A stretch of DNA of 64,000 nt from Muricea muricata (GCA_963855995.1 OY979729.1:10062115-10126114); one strand, 5' to 3'; numbered from the stretch's first letter, positions 40,401 through 51,800 are shown. Notes: generated by a model not told the origin, from the letters alone. Program-made: numbers and translations.

Positions 40401-43400
40401 TGTTGTCGGGGCATCATTGTTCCTGGTTGTCAAAAATATACATATATATGTTATTTACCGGATAGACGGTCCGGATAGGGAGAAACTGTGGCCGAGCTCT
40501 TGAAAACGGCCCGAGCCCGCCGGAGACGAGGGCCGTTTTCAAGAGCAAGGGCATAGTTTCTCCCCATCCGGATCGACGCTGCCGGTAAATAATACACACC
40601 CACAATTGCAATGTACACGCAATTCAATTTTGCACACGCGAGGTTTGAAACTAAGTTGCCATAAATGGTAAAAAACAAACCATATATGGTAAGCGCTAGG
40701 AAAAACCGTTAGCGGTCCGGTTGAGCGGTCCGTATAGGGAAAAACCGGACCGCTCGTCAGCCAATCAGATTACAGGATTCAGGGAGAAACCTGACCGGGG
40801 AAAAATAATGAACGATATTCTTACACCTAACCACCACCTGCAGGTTGATTCAGGATCGACAATATTGTTCAATATTGTTGACAACTAGGAACAATTTTGC
40901 CCCATCAACATTGTTGCATCCTGTTTTCAACAACCTGGAACAACTCTTCACCGTGTCCAATTTTTACCCCGTGTATGTGGACCATGGGATTGTTTGCGAA
41001 AAATTTACCTGCAGGTACTTTCTTACCTGCACGTAAACATTGCGTTCGTTTCCCAGCATCTTGGTCAAAATAGGTCCCTATTAGACCAACTTTTGAAACC
41101 GGAAAATTTATTAGTACAGCCGGAAAGAACATCATAATTTAGTGAAATTGTAAAGTTCGGTTGGGAAATATAGTAAAATGAGAAAAATACAGTCCCAGTT
41201 TGTATACCTTTTTATTACGCGTGAAGGAGGCTTACCACTTTGCAACATAGTGGTTGGACTTTACCATGCATAATACAAAAGTAGACAAAATTCGCAAACT
41301 TCACTGGACTATATTTTCCGCATTTTCGTATATTTTCCAACAACACGTCACAATTTTACTACATTAAGGATGATCTTTCCAACTGTACTAATAAATGTTC
41401 CGATTTCAAAAGTTCGTTGAACTTCATTGCTCTGATTCACTATACTGGTCGCCAGCCACAAATTGAGCGCCAATATTATGGGGTGGCAATAACCTTGAAA
41501 CATGAAATGACTGAGGCAGAAGTCAAGAACTTGTTTGAAACTGGGAGTTCATGCATTTATGATCTTTTTTGTAAGCTGAGACAGTTTGCTACGGATGAGA
41601 AAAAGCTGACAAAGCAGATCAAGGAACAACAGGAGAATGAAATGAAAATATGCGCCACAAGACAGAAGACGGCTTATAAGAATAACAAGACGAGATTTAA
41701 AAAGGTAAACAAGACTTGAAAACATACACGAGCGAGCGAGTGGCGCTCGTGGAAAATTGCTGAGCTGTTGTAGGAAAATTGCGGTTGAAGACTTGCATAC
41801 AATAAGACATACAATAACCATGGTTTGGGAAGAACGGGTGGCGCAAGTAGTTACTGTAGTTAACCTCACATCACGGAAACCACGTCTGGTGTTGTGGTAT
41901 CTCATGCGAGTTAAGATCGTGTAGTTAATGTCTCCCGCATGTGCTTCGAGAGTTCCCTCAGGTACTCCTGGTACTCCTAACCTACAGGTTAGACAGCATG
42001 GGTCGTACAATAATTTGCACATGCCGTTGTGGTGCCCCTGCCCTTGTGGCGAAGCTTAATAAAACAATAGTAATATTAGTAATATTTCGGGCAAGCAACT
42101 CGAAAAAAATCCAGTCGCCACCCTGGACATGGCGTTGCTAGGATGGCGAATGATTTATCTTTTGTATTGATCTTTATGTGTGTGTTTTCAGGATCTTCGC
42201 GAAGGCAAGATAGATATGTCGAAATATCGTGACGAGAAAGGCAAAGTAGCCGCGGATCAGCAGCACTTTACACAAACAAAACTCAAAGAACATAAAGATT
42301 ATCTCGAGTCTGAGATCAGAAAGTTTCGAAGGCAACAAATTGAACATAGGCATAATCTTGAAACAAAGTTACTTCGAGAGGTTTGTGAACATTCAATGTT
42401 ATGAAGGGATAGGCCGAAAACCATCATTGATTGTTTTGGTAGAGCTTTTTTAATAGTAATACTTCTGTGCAATCTAACTTCTATGATTCGGTTTTGTGTG
42501 GCTGGCTTTTTTAAAAAATATCGGCATTCCTTGTGATTCGTTGTTTACAAAACATTTTTGTATTCCTGTCTTTGATAACCAACCACTCACAAAGTGTATC
42601 AGGCCATATCACGGATGTATTCATTGGCAACATTGGCTCTTTATGCTGCGTATCCAGTCCGTTCCTTTGATTGCGTATGGTTTCATTAACTGCAACTTTC
42701 CGTCTATCTAATAGTGGTGAATAGATGTTAATGTAAACTAACTTATTTCAGATCCTGTGATCTGAAATGGATTACTTTTATTGACCATTGAACAATCGTG
42801 TGGTCTGAAATGGGTTAAGTTAATTTACATGTAAGCTAACGAAGGAAGTCCATTGTAAACCTTGTAACATAAATACATAATAATCCAATCCTTGGCTAAA
42901 TGACTAAATACAGTTCGCTTCTTTTAGGAGATGGATAAGCTAGGCAGTCAAAAGGACCAGGCTCACGAGATGTTAGTTCGACATCATGAGTGTACGCAAG
43001 AAATGGAGTTTCGACATTTGGAGATGATTCAGAAGATGAGATTAGATCATCAGAAGGCACAGCAATCGACTGAATGGAGCAATCAGATGGAATACAACAA
43101 CAGAGCCGAGTTGGATCTGAAACGAAGACACATGATGGAACAAAAACAACAACCGAAGACATTAAAGGTTGGTGATCGAATTGACAAACCATTGTGTTGG
43201 TGATGTGTTACCTAGTGAGGTGCTGTGGTAGTTTGGTGGTGGAAGGGTTTGGCACTAATGATAGTGATACTGATGTGGTAGTTGTGTGCTGGTGGTAGGG
43301 TGTGGTACTGATAGGTGGCGAAGTGATTGTGTGTTGATACTGATGTGTGGTTGTGTAGTGCTGGTGGTAAGGTGGTGGTAGCATTTGTGGGTGGTGCATG

Positions 43401-46144
43401 CCTGTCAAGTGCCTGAAGCTAACTGAAATCCTTGGTCGCAACTAACAAGTGTCGTGTGGTTTGACTAATTCAAACAATGGTATTGTGTGATGGTGATGGT
43501 AATGTAATGATAAATTTGGAGTGGTGATGTGCTGTAGCTGTAATGATGCTCATAATGGTCCTGGTAAGATGTTGTGCAGAATATGGGTGCTCTTGTAGTA
43601 TTGTGATGTTTAGTCTATCGTGATTTATAATAATTTTCTATTGAGCCGGAGAAGTACATTAAAGAAATGTAGATGTCAATTTGCATCGACTTTCGTCGTA
43701 CTTTAGGGGTACTGGAAGGTTTTACCCAGAATTTTATATTTTCGTTCAGGCTCAAGAACTAAAGATCAAGAAACAATTCCATGATACGGTGAAGATCCAA
43801 TATCGACAATACAAAGCTTATCAGAAGCAAGTTCTACAGACGGCACCAAAAGAGAATCACAAAGAATTGATTGAAACTTTCAAAGAAGATAGAAATCGCA
43901 AAATGGCGGATCTCAAGATGCAGTATGACCAGAGTATTTATGATATGTTGCAACGACAATCAGTAAGTCATTTTGTTGCATGACATTGTTGCAACAGTTT
44001 GATCAGAGCTCAATTACTCGAGTGGAAATCATAATCACATGTCAAAATCCAATCCGGGAACAGTCGAGAAAAACTCGTCATTGTCGATGATGAATATTTC
44101 TCGACCGTTCTAGGATTGGATTTCAATATGTGTATGATCTCCACTTTCAGCATTTACCTAAGCACCTAAATTGCTTAGCATTAATTTTTGTTTTAAAATC
44201 TAGCCATGTCGTAGATTTGAAACTCTCTAGTGATGTAACTCATTATGATTAACACTTGCAGTTAAGATTGGATGAAGAACAGTTGAAAGAACAAGAGAGT
44301 CTTCGTTCAAAGCTGCAGAAAGAACAGGATCTTCTGAGTGCTTATCAAGCCAAGCAGGCGGAACAATTAATGAATCAACATGAAAGAGAACTGAGAGAAT
44401 TGCAAGATAGAGTATCAGTGCGGAGAGCTGTACTCGAACAGAAAGTGAGTAGCTGGAGTGTAGTTCATTTATGTCCCCTCTTATGTTAGCAAGCTTTCTT
44501 CATTAAAAATCCAAGTGTAGGATTTCTCCGATCCCTACTGGACCTCTGGGAAGAACAGTTTAGAACTGATAAAGCTATCCAGTATAAATAAAGTTAGTTG
44601 GTTTAGTTTAGGTTTCCTCCTGTAGTAACACTGGATCAATAATAGACTGTCCTTACTAGCCCTCCAGGAAGAACAGTTTAAAACTGATAGAGCTACCCAG
44701 TAGAAATAAAGTTAGTTTAGTTTAGGTTTCCTCCTGTAGTAACACTAGATCAATAAGAGATGATCCTTACTGGACCTCTAGGAAAACAGTTTAGAACTTA
44801 ATGCTACCGAATCTACCCAACTCAATTTGTTTTTTATTTTTAGATGGAGGAGGAAACCAAAAAACTGCGAAGTCTCCGCAAAGAGCGAGAACGCGAGTTA
44901 TCGAACCGTCACACGCGAGAACTCGCGGACTTTGACGTCGACGAAGCAGGAAGTTCTTCGGGACCGTGGAAACATCGCACGTCAAGCAGCCGATCTGCTC
45001 AAGAGACGAGTAATGGAACCGCAGTCAATGGCCGTAAGTCCAGCGGCTCATCACCTACAGGAAGTGCTGCAAGGTGATTCATGTGGATGAAATTATTGGG
45101 GGCGCGTTTGTATATAGATGAATTGATAAAATAAGTACGTTTAGTAATTCTATGAAATTAACTATTGCTGACGAGGCAAAGGATATGTCCCAGCACATAA
45201 AGTGACAAATGTTAAATAATTGCTGCCGCCTCCAGCCGAATTTGGGAAATTCGAAAACAAGAGGCAAGGGAAAAACAGAGGTTTATGCTCTAGGAAAGAC
45301 TTGTATTATTGTAATGAGGCACCGAACGGTACATGAAACCACTACACAGCCAAAAATGCGCATGTTGCAACAAGTGTGTTGACATCATGCAACAAACGTT
45401 TTACAAGCTGATATCAGCATGCGTTCGCATGGATTGCGACAGCTTATTGATCGTCAAAACTTGTTATCCACAGGTTTGCAGCAAGTTGTTTCAACAAGTT
45501 GTAACAAGTCTGCAAATGACAAGTTGCAACAAGCCTAATTTGAACAGACTCGTTGCAACTTGACGACATTAACAAGTTTGTTGCAAGTTGTCGACAGTCT
45601 TGTTGCCAGTTGATTGTTGAAATTTTTTATCCACAGGCTTGCTGCAGGTTGTTTAAACAAGTTGTAACAAGTCTGCAAATGATAAATTGCAAGAAACTTT
45701 GACAGACTCGTTGCAACTTGACGAATTGGACTAGTTTGTTGCAACTCTCGACAAGTTGACACAAGCCGATAAAATTGTCAAACATACAAATATGTGGTGT
45801 TTTTTTGGATGTGTAATGGAGACAGTTCAAAATCAGTTAAAGCCGAATCTTTTATGTTTCATTCCGCGTCGGCCAGTAGCTTTGGAATGGTTGGGAAACG
45901 TGATTTGAGTCTAACCAGGGATACAGCCAGGCGGAGGGGGGCATATAACCCACGGGGTATACTGTCTTCCCTATCTACAAGTCGTACAACACAAGGAGTA
46001 TCCCCGAGGCTTACATTTAAGGCCAGCGTTGAACAACGAATCCTTGATTACCGAAAAGTTGCTTTTAGGAAACGAACATTTGGGAACATGATATCTAATA
46101 TTTCGTTGTTAGTTTTACTCCGGAGACGTCCAACTTATTTCTGA
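31420..46144 (+). CDS. TAOK: TAO-family Ste20-like serine/threonine kinase, 22 coding exons
   Basis: Coding exons by GT-AG sites and phase: 31420-31548, 32467-32640, 33333-33378, 33611-33669, 33748-33796, 33888-33929, 34059-34119, 34223-34274, 35182-35221, 35765-35858, 36331-36412, 36977-37162, 37868-37975, 39276-39464, 39954-40238, 41576-41704, 42192-42380, 42928-43167, 43750-43962, 44262-44444, 44844-45033, 45837-46144. All phases join, giving about 1015 aa. Seen: glycine loop GHGSFG at residues 34-39, VAIK lysine K56, HRD at 148-150, DFG at 168-170, activation segment GTPYWMAPE at 183-191 with S180 where vertebrate TAOKs carry their activating serine. An acidic/serine-rich linker follows (about 280-437), then a long charged coiled coil (about 438-870) close to vertebrate TAOK. 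Family knowledge: TAO kinases act upstream of p38/JNK and Hippo signalling and on microtubules and actin. ATG 31420 opens the usual MPS start; the in-frame sequence upstream has no better ATG. No key residue is missing. Confidence 0.96.
31760..31892. mobile_element. AGGCCTG foldback element, copy 2
   Basis: The ends AGGCCTGTTTCA and TGAAACAGGCCT enclose long arms (GCATTTCAG..CAAATGCAATTCAAACA). It lies in TAOK intron 1, after the first coding exon. Confidence 0.75.
32960..33067. mobile_element. Short foldback element in TAOK intron
   Basis: CATAAAATAACAACGGTAAC on the left pairs with GTTACCGTTGTTGTGTATTT on the right. Confidence 0.55.
35348..35686. mobile_element. Foldback MITE in TAOK intron
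   Basis: Arms of about 38 bp: CCATTTATACGCGCGAAAAT and GCCGCGGCTTA on the left, complements on the right. The loop is GC-richer than the intron. It abuts a short relative of the AAACATTATGTTTC repeat (about 35245-35350). Confidence 0.8.
36029..36209. mobile_element. Foldback element in TAOK intron
   Basis: The arms TGATAACCAGGAGCCACAA..CCTAGAATAGCG and CGCTATTCTAGG..TTGTGGTTCCTGGTCATCA pair over about 60 bp. Confidence 0.75.
37290..37405 (+). mobile_element. SINE 3' fragment in TAOK intron
   Basis: Contains diverged TTTCCTCCTACAGGGAA and CTCACGCTGTTGTGGTGAC blocks and an A/T-rich tail matching the family 3' half. Confidence 0.6.
38490..38800. mobile_element. Hairpin MITE family (GTACAGTTAGAAAGAGC), copy 1
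   Basis: Long imperfect inverted repeat with AAATTTTGTATATATTTGTA and TACAAATATATACAAAATT near the centre. Related copies are at 41066-41425 and 54360-54741. Confidence 0.75.
38828..39085. mobile_element. 258-bp MITE with about 45-bp TIRs
   Basis: Ends GGGCGATG and CATCGCCC with CTAAAGGGGATGGACGA and GGTTTTCAAGATGGC arms. ATCGAAG occurs just outside both ends, suggesting a 7-8 bp TSD. An inner GAACGAATCAACAA pair is also inverted. Confidence 0.8.
39533..39611. repeat. Perfect 36-bp inverted repeat with 7-base loop
   Basis: The arms 39533-39568 and 39576-39611 are exact complements, beginning AAGGAGGGATGTATGTCATA. A direct partial repeat, ATACATCCCTCCT, follows near 39625. It lies in the TAOK intron between exons 39276-39464 and 39954-40238. 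Confidence 0.95.
40451..40592. mobile_element. GC-rich foldback element
   Basis: Ends TTATTTACCGG/CCGGTAAATAA with arms including GGGAGAAACT and GCTCTTGAAAACGGCCC. Confidence 0.75.
40695..40810. repeat. GGTCCGG-rich repeat, copy 2 (inverted)
   Basis: AGCGGTCCGGTTGAGCGGTC and CTGACCGGGGAAAAA match the complement of 25395-25510. Confidence 0.6.
41066..41425. mobile_element. Hairpin MITE family, copy 2
   Basis: GACCAACTTTTGAAACCGG on the left and CCGATTTCAAAAGTTCG on the right, with TTAGTACAGCCGGAAAGA and its complement. It ends about 150 bp before a TAOK coding exon. Confidence 0.75.
41860..42075 (+). mobile_element. SINE copy in TAOK intron
   Basis: Contains GGTACTCCTGG, GCCGTTGTGGTGCCCCTGCC and a GGCGAAGCTTAATAAA end, diagnostic of the family tail. 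The head is not recognisable. Confidence 0.6.
44028..44140. mobile_element. Short foldback element in TAOK intron
   Basis: ATCCAATCCGGGAACAGTCG and CGACCGTTCTAGGATTGGAT form the arms. Confidence 0.65.
44500..44810. repeat. Tandem repeat, about 118-bp period, 2.5 units, in TAOK intron
   Basis: Units share GACCTCTGGGAAGAACAGTT, AAATAAAGTTAGTT and TAGGTTTCCTCCTGTAGTAA. Confidence 0.85.
44844..45077 (+). CDS. TAOK: TAOK exon 21, long form (alternative C-terminus by intron retention)
   Basis: Exon 21 begins after an AG at 44842-44843. A strong internal donor, GTAAGT at 45034, leaves a phase-1 end that joins in frame to the acceptor at 45836/45837. If this donor is not used, translation continues for about 14 codons and stops at TGA 45075-45077, giving a protein of about 927 aa. 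The spliced form (about 1015 aa) matches the usual family length better, so I take it as the main isoform and the long exon as a possible alternative ending. The skipped 803 bp hold a TTGCAACAAG-type repeat, as expected of an intron. Confidence 0.6.
   Translation: MEEETKKLRSLRKERERELSNRHTRELADFDVDEAGSSSGPWKHRTSSSRSAQETSNGTAVNGRKSSGSSPTGSAAR
45340..45785. repeat. TTGCAACAAGT repeat in TAOK last intron, two units of about 155 bp
   Basis: Units at about 45465-45620 and 45630-45780 share AAGTTGTAACAAGTCTGCAA, AGACTCGTTGCAACTTGACG and TTTGTTGCAA. Dispersed relatives lie near 48260-48420, 52490-52670, 53600-53740 and 54780-54970. Confidence 0.75.
45837..46144 (+). CDS. TAOK: TAOK terminal coding exon (basic, Ser/Arg-rich tail)
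   Basis: The acceptor AATCAG ends at 45836 and the exon enters in phase 1, matching donor 45034. It encodes about 102 residues rich in Ser, Arg and Thr, with no recognised domain, and ends at TGA 46142-46144. Vertebrate TAOK C-termini are also low-complexity and diverge quickly, so the lack of recognisable similarity is not decisive. Phase match, strong donor and resulting total length support it. No clear AATAAA was seen within about 500 bp downstream. Confidence 0.6.
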
Positions 46145-47221
46145 GGAGGGGAGGGGGAGATTAACACTTATAGACTTTATTTCTCTGTAAACGGTATGTA
46201 TTGTGGACGTGAGATTATCGTCGTTTCCCAAGTTAGGAACTCAATCGATTCAAGTATGTTATGTATGAGACTCGACATGTTTATATACAACACTGGAAAA
46301 GCAGGCATCAAAGCTCACAATTCCATAACAATGTGTATACCTTCCTAAATTTGCGTCTTGGAGCGATTTCCACTATGTAAATTTTGATCATTTCTCATTG
46401 AATTATACGAGAGATGTTATATTTTTACCTAAACTTTAACAAGATAATCACTAATATATATATATATATATTATTATTAAGATCTGGACACATGTGAGTT
46501 GTATTTTTACTCAGAGACCTTTTTTAAAATAGAAAGTTCGAATCAATATTGTGCGATGTGTGTGCGTGTGTTACGACATATTTTTTTTTTCAACTAGTTA
46601 GAATACGAATATAATTCATTATTTACATTGATCAATCATTATGTAAAATATAGTTCTCCATCGTCACATGTGTATTGTGTTTTTGCGAAATCCACCAATG
46701 GCAATGCTTGAACTACTCAACTATTCAGGTGACGTGTGTCAGACTTCTCTAGAACATTGTTCTGCCTGTTCTGGACTGATGAAAACAGCATTGAACAATG
46801 TTTGCTGCCCACATTGTTTAATGTTGTTCCGCATTGGTACACGTGATTGCAGACACTGATTCAGGCTCAGCAGTGCTAAAAGAAATTGTCGACAACCTTA
46901 AACAATGTTGGCAGCAAAACATTGTTCAATGGTGTTTTCATCAGGCCAGAACAGGTTGTTCGTTTTTTACTGTGTGTAGTTAGGGGAGAATACAATATGC
47001 ACGTGACGATGAAGAAGCTTATTTCTGCATAAACCAAAACCAAAACAATTCTAATGATTTTTAAACCGTCTCTTCTATTGATTATGGGTAGACTTGGTAA
47101 AGCCCCGTTTACACGACCAAATTTTCGTTGATAAATTCCATGTGTCGTGTAAGTTAGACAACTCTAGTTGACAAAAATTCCCAATGTGCATAGTAAAAGA
47201 AGCAATGCCAATGGACTAATA

Positions 47222-47457
47222 TGGACAAAATTGTACAATACAGTTGGCTTCTGCGAAGGAGAGTAACAGAAGCACTTGACAAGGCTCTTGTTGGTCATAT
47301 GTTTGGCGTCCTTGCAAGATCTTACAACAATGGTCTACATTAGCCAAGAAATACTTCATGCTAAAAAAGGATGACACGACTCACATGACAGAAGCAGGAA
47401 AACTGGAAAGCAAGGAAGAACGTGACGACGGTGTTTTGGTGAGCTACTCTGCATAAC
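47222..47457 (+). other. Unrecognised protein-like open segments, possibly a broken gene fragment
   Basis: One frame from 47222 reads MDKIVQYSWLLRRRVTEAL and continues 41 codons to a TAG. Another frame immediately after reads AKKYFMLKKDDTTHMTEAG and LESKEERDDGVLV to TAA. The pieces look like adjoining parts of one protein separated by a frame break or a lost intron. I do not recognise it. Confidence 0.25.
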
Positions 47458-47473
47458 TGTTATACAGCATTTT

Positions 47474-47750
47474 CAATTAAAGTTGTCCTCCGAAAGGCGT
47501 AAACTGTGAACTATGAACGTGCAAGAGTTGATGGATCATTGTTTTTTGGGCTCTGATACCATACTCCGGGGATTACCTTGGTAGAAAGTAAATTTGCCGT
47601 CGTAATTAATTTTCTATATGCGCTCTCGATGCCCTTTCAAAGAAATAATTCTGAGTTTAAAGGTGAAAACAACTGATAGTCCGTCATCCCTCGCGCGCTC
47701 ATAGTTTACAGTTCACACTTTTGGAACATTTGGAGGGACAACCTTTATTG
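47474..47750. mobile_element. 277-bp foldback element between the genes
   Basis: CAATTAAAGTTGTCC and GGGACAACCTTTATTG ends, with GTAAACTGTGAACTATGA and its near-complement TCATAGTTTACAGTTCAC inside. Confidence 0.75.
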
Positions 47751-47849
47751 AATTAGCTATGTTCTTGTCGCATGGTCACAGAAGAGGTCCACCTAATCGT
47801 CTCGTTCTCATGCCTAACCGGCGACAAAAGGAGCCCCATAGGGCGTAAT

Positions 47850-48040
47850 AGGAACCAAACAAAAGTGCTATTCGAGTCGGAACCCTTGAAGAATGTGTCC
47901 CCACGCACATCGCATTTTCATTATGCAGATTCAATTGCTTGTTTTGGCCAATGAAAACGCTGAACTGGCTGTTTTGCCATTACTCTGGCCAGTCAATTGC
48001 ATAAAAATAAGGACACGTGTTCCACTGCTGCCCCCCCTTC
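47850..48040. mobile_element. Related MITE between the two genes
   Basis: Shares CGAGTCGGAACCCTTGAAG, TTGGCCAATGAAAACGCTGA and CCAGTCAATTGCATAAAAAT with the 24043 family. The ends are unclear. Confidence 0.55.
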
Positions 48041-48874
48041 ATACATAGCTTAGTCAGTGCCTCCTCCCCCCCCCCTCCCCCCACTCAGCCATATCGGTAT
48101 GGAAGAAGGGGATCCCTTCAGCGCCATTGCTAAGAAGAGGTAGATAAAATTAAGGAGAAGTTGGACCGCTGTACGGTCTCTACTGTGTAGTTGACGGTTC
48201 AGAACTTGCCTCGGTCTATCGCAGAGGAGAGGGGGGGGGGAGGATGAAAGTATTATCTCAGTTTGTCATGTTGCACCAGGTCTGAAAATCAGATTTGGTG
48301 CAACTTGATATTTGTACATTTTCTGCATTATATAGTACTAGGTTCTTCAAACAACTTGTATTTATCAATCTTGTGGATAAATTAAAAGTCTTGCCCCAAG
48401 GCTGTTGACAACTTGCAGCAGACGTGATATTATTTGTCTGCGATGTTTCTAAAGTCGCATACCAGCCGTGGAGTGAGACATACTACTCTTATCAGACAAA
48501 TCAAGTCTACCATTACTATGCAAACATGTATGTCATGAAAAATTCATTTGATATTGTGGACGCGTCATAATCTTGCATAATAAGATCTCTTTTCGTCTAG
48601 TCATTTCCGCCGACGTTTATTTGTTATGCACATTAACACACTATTTGGCAGTTTGCTTTCGAGTTACGAAATACACCTTAAAAGCACTTGAACTTGCGGT
48701 TAAAAAACACTGACAATTGAAACGAGCCGTGGCGGTAGAGTCGCTCTGGGTCATTTTTCATTCGTGGATAATCCAGAGTTGTGTTTTGGAAGCCACCGCT
48801 ACCACATCAAACGTTGTGTCAGAATGTATCGATTGTAAACTCACTGATCAAGGAAGAACTCCATTCTCGTCAAC

Positions 48875-51800
48875 ATGGGTGATTATCCTATTAAAGGAAT
48901 TAAAGTCATTGGTGTCGAGAAACCACAGAAAGGCAAATTTCAAGAACACTATGTACGTTACGTTAATATATCTTTGTGCCAGCTCTACGATATAGTGTCA
49001 TCGTATGTTGCGATCATATTTCAAAGACTCGAGAGTTCCGCTGTCTATTATTACCCTGAAATGGCAGATAAGAATGCCTTTATTCCTCAGTATTGCCCGT
49101 TGTCTCAATGGCGTCTATATTATCTTTGTTCTTACACCCCAATATAAATAATCGTTGTTCTATATAGCTATATCTAGACATTGCTATAGCCATATTATAT
49201 GGCTCCCTGTATAATCTAGGAACATAAAATGACCTGTAAAATATTCTGTACTATGTAACATCCATCTATCTGTGTTACCTGTCGCTATAAGCCTTTGTTA
49301 TATTCCTATACTACCTTCTTAAGTACATTGTATATAACTTTTAGGAGTATGTGATAAGAGTGACATATGAAAACGGACGTGAACATCTTATATTTCGAAG
49401 ATACAGTATGTTATTTCACTTCCATGTAAGTTTATGCTATACGGATAAAGAGTTTAATAGTTAATTTTTATCTGTCGTAGTTCCAGCATGCAATGTTTAG
49501 ACCCTGTTGTTGAAAACGTCGAAGCGAAAGTCTTACCCCCCAGAAGACTCCCTCGACTAAAACGCAAAACAAGCAGAAGATCTTGTGTCAATCGCAATGT
49601 CTAACACAGTAGGAACTAATACCATAAGACTTTCAAACCGCTAATTCGACATGGTTTCTGCCAAACATTGCGACATTTCGTGTCAAAACTAATCTTGTGT
49701 TTATCTGAATTTGTACAATCGGTTATTGAGATTAATTAAAAATGTAAAACACGGCACGTTTAGATCATGCTTCAGTGAATATTACTGATAACAGTCACGA
49801 ATAATGTTGTTGTGGGCATCATCTCTTTTCATGTTTTTTTTTTGTTCACTTTGATTAACATATTTCCCTATAATGTCACATGAGCTTAATTTACAATTAT
49901 CTAAGTAAACTTCTTATAAAAATACCAGGAAGAGCTCAGAGATTAAGCAAGCAAAATAACAACCCAAAGCCCATATTCCGTTCTGGGTTTCAAAAAAACT
50001 CTTGATGCTTGTCGACAGGCGGACAGGGCCGGTGTTCGAACCAGGTTTAGCTCGAACGCTAGCGAAGTTTGAAATATCAAACAACTCTGCAGTGAATTTA
50101 TTGAATAACAAAATTAAAGTATTTCAACCTGACAAGAACACTAATGTAGATATTTACGTATTTATTGTTAAAATCGGTCTGTTACAAATTCAATGGGATT
50201 ACGTCCTTATTTTGACTTATCGACTGGGCTTCGAAGAACTAAAAATAAAACTGGCGCTTGGGAATATGGTTTTGTTGTGCGTGGGGTGTCTGTTTGTAGT
50301 CCTAACGTGGCTAAAACCGTGAGATAGTCGTGAACTATAAACGATCCGATTGTTTTTGGCTTTGTTTTTTCGCCTTTCTTGGACATCAGTGATTTAAGAA
50401 TACTCTTTTAGGTATAATACGTTATGACAAGGCAGGTTACTGGTAATTAAATTAAATTAAACGTTCTTAAGGTAGTATAATGAATTCTTTCTTGTTTAGT
50501 CTGTGCTGAAAGAGGTGGTCAAAGGGAATTACAGTAGTGTGATTATACTTCCTGAATTGCCTGGTAAGGGAAATATCTAAGTTCCACATCGAGTTTTTAT
50601 TTGTACCGAGCTTACTCAAACACGTGTGCGGATGTGTGTGTGTGAAATACAAATCGCGATTTGTCCCAAAAATGCATTTCCAATTGTATCGCGCGTCACG
50701 TTATAAATGTTTCGCATTTCTGTGTGGCCGATTAGCGCGTTGCAAAATGTTGCATCGAGTAGGAAATGAAATAATCCCCAAGTTGATGAAAGATGGCGCA
50801 ATTAAACGCGATTGATGTGCTCCAGCTCTTGGGGCTCTGTAGACTCCGTAGCAGAACAGCTAGTTGGCGTTCTCTCATTGTCTTCGTCGCTTCTGCCATG
50901 ATGCCATCGGCCTGTTTTGCTACAACAGATAGAATGATAGTCTGCAGATATTTGATCTTTGGTTGAGGACAAACCGCATAAAAATATATGGACATGTAAA
51001 CGACTCGAGTCTTGATGTGACCTTTGTCAACTTTCACTTCCGGATCGAAACTAGAAATGAATTTAAATAGCAATGTTTACAATATACAGGTCTCTGAAAT
51101 TATTGACATACCAGGGTTTTTGTTGCGTAATAATGATATCTAACGCTTTAGGATTGAAATTAGATCTTCCAATATTAAGCTCTAACGTCAGTGTCGGTAT
51201 AGTGCAGTCAAAAGCAACTATATAGTTTCATTGCAAAACGATATAAAACAAAGTTCTACGACTACGTTTCGAACGAGTGCCCTAGCTTCGTTTGGAAATT
51301 TGCAGGATGAACAACAATAATGTATATGTAGCAAATGTATAAACAATTTATTTATCACAAATAAAAGGCAGCATATTAAGAGCAAATTTAAATTTATTTA
51401 TGTTGGTTACTGGCGGGGTGGCTAATACATCGATGCAAAAAGCCTGGATATTTTTCCACAATTGGCACAAGACTAATCTAAGCCTAAGGATAAACAGAAG
51501 ATTAGGTTTCTAATGTTTTGCAAATAAGCGAATTGGGAAACTTAACTGAAACGGCGGTGAAAATTTTAAGCCACAGTTGGCGCTAAACCAACAGTAATCA
51601 TAAACAAATGGCCCCTCTGGTGCTCTAGATGATAAAACTTTCAAGTTTTAGCAATTTCTATTAAGGCGTTGAATGCTCGCTGTAAACTGTTCTTGTATAG
51701 TGGATTAATTTAATTTAGACGCCTTGAAATAAACTTCTTTGAACAAGAATTTTTCATGTAGCCATGAAACAAGAAATGGAAATACTTGGAAAACTATTCA

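Larger units (their letters stand above)
40376..40945. mobile_element. AACAGGATGCA family element split by nested insertion
   Basis: The left half (40376-40448, GAAACAGAATGCAATG) and right half (about 40840-40945, GTTGCATCCTGTTTTCAACA) together resemble 30776-30941. The 40450-40835 interior is foreign and holds two GC-rich inverted-repeat elements. Confidence 0.6.
46145..48874. promoter_or_regulatory. TAOK 3' flank and presumed promoter region of the PX-SH3 gene
   Basis: Holds two foldback elements, a MITE, the 46755-46965 CAACATTGTT element and C- and G-runs near 48065 and 48230. The last about 150 bp before ATG 48875 are a likely 5'UTR. No core promoter motif can be placed with confidence. 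Confidence 0.3.

Noticed and set aside
41417-41575. In-frame extension upstream of the TAOK exon at 41576
   Set aside because: The extension overlaps the hairpin MITE end and has no TAOK similarity. The AG at 41574-41575 gives a perfect family alignment.
50002-50322. 106-codon open frame containing FEPGLARTLAKFE
   Set aside because: It lies in a PX gene intron without compatible splice sites. The first part resembles repeat-derived sequence.
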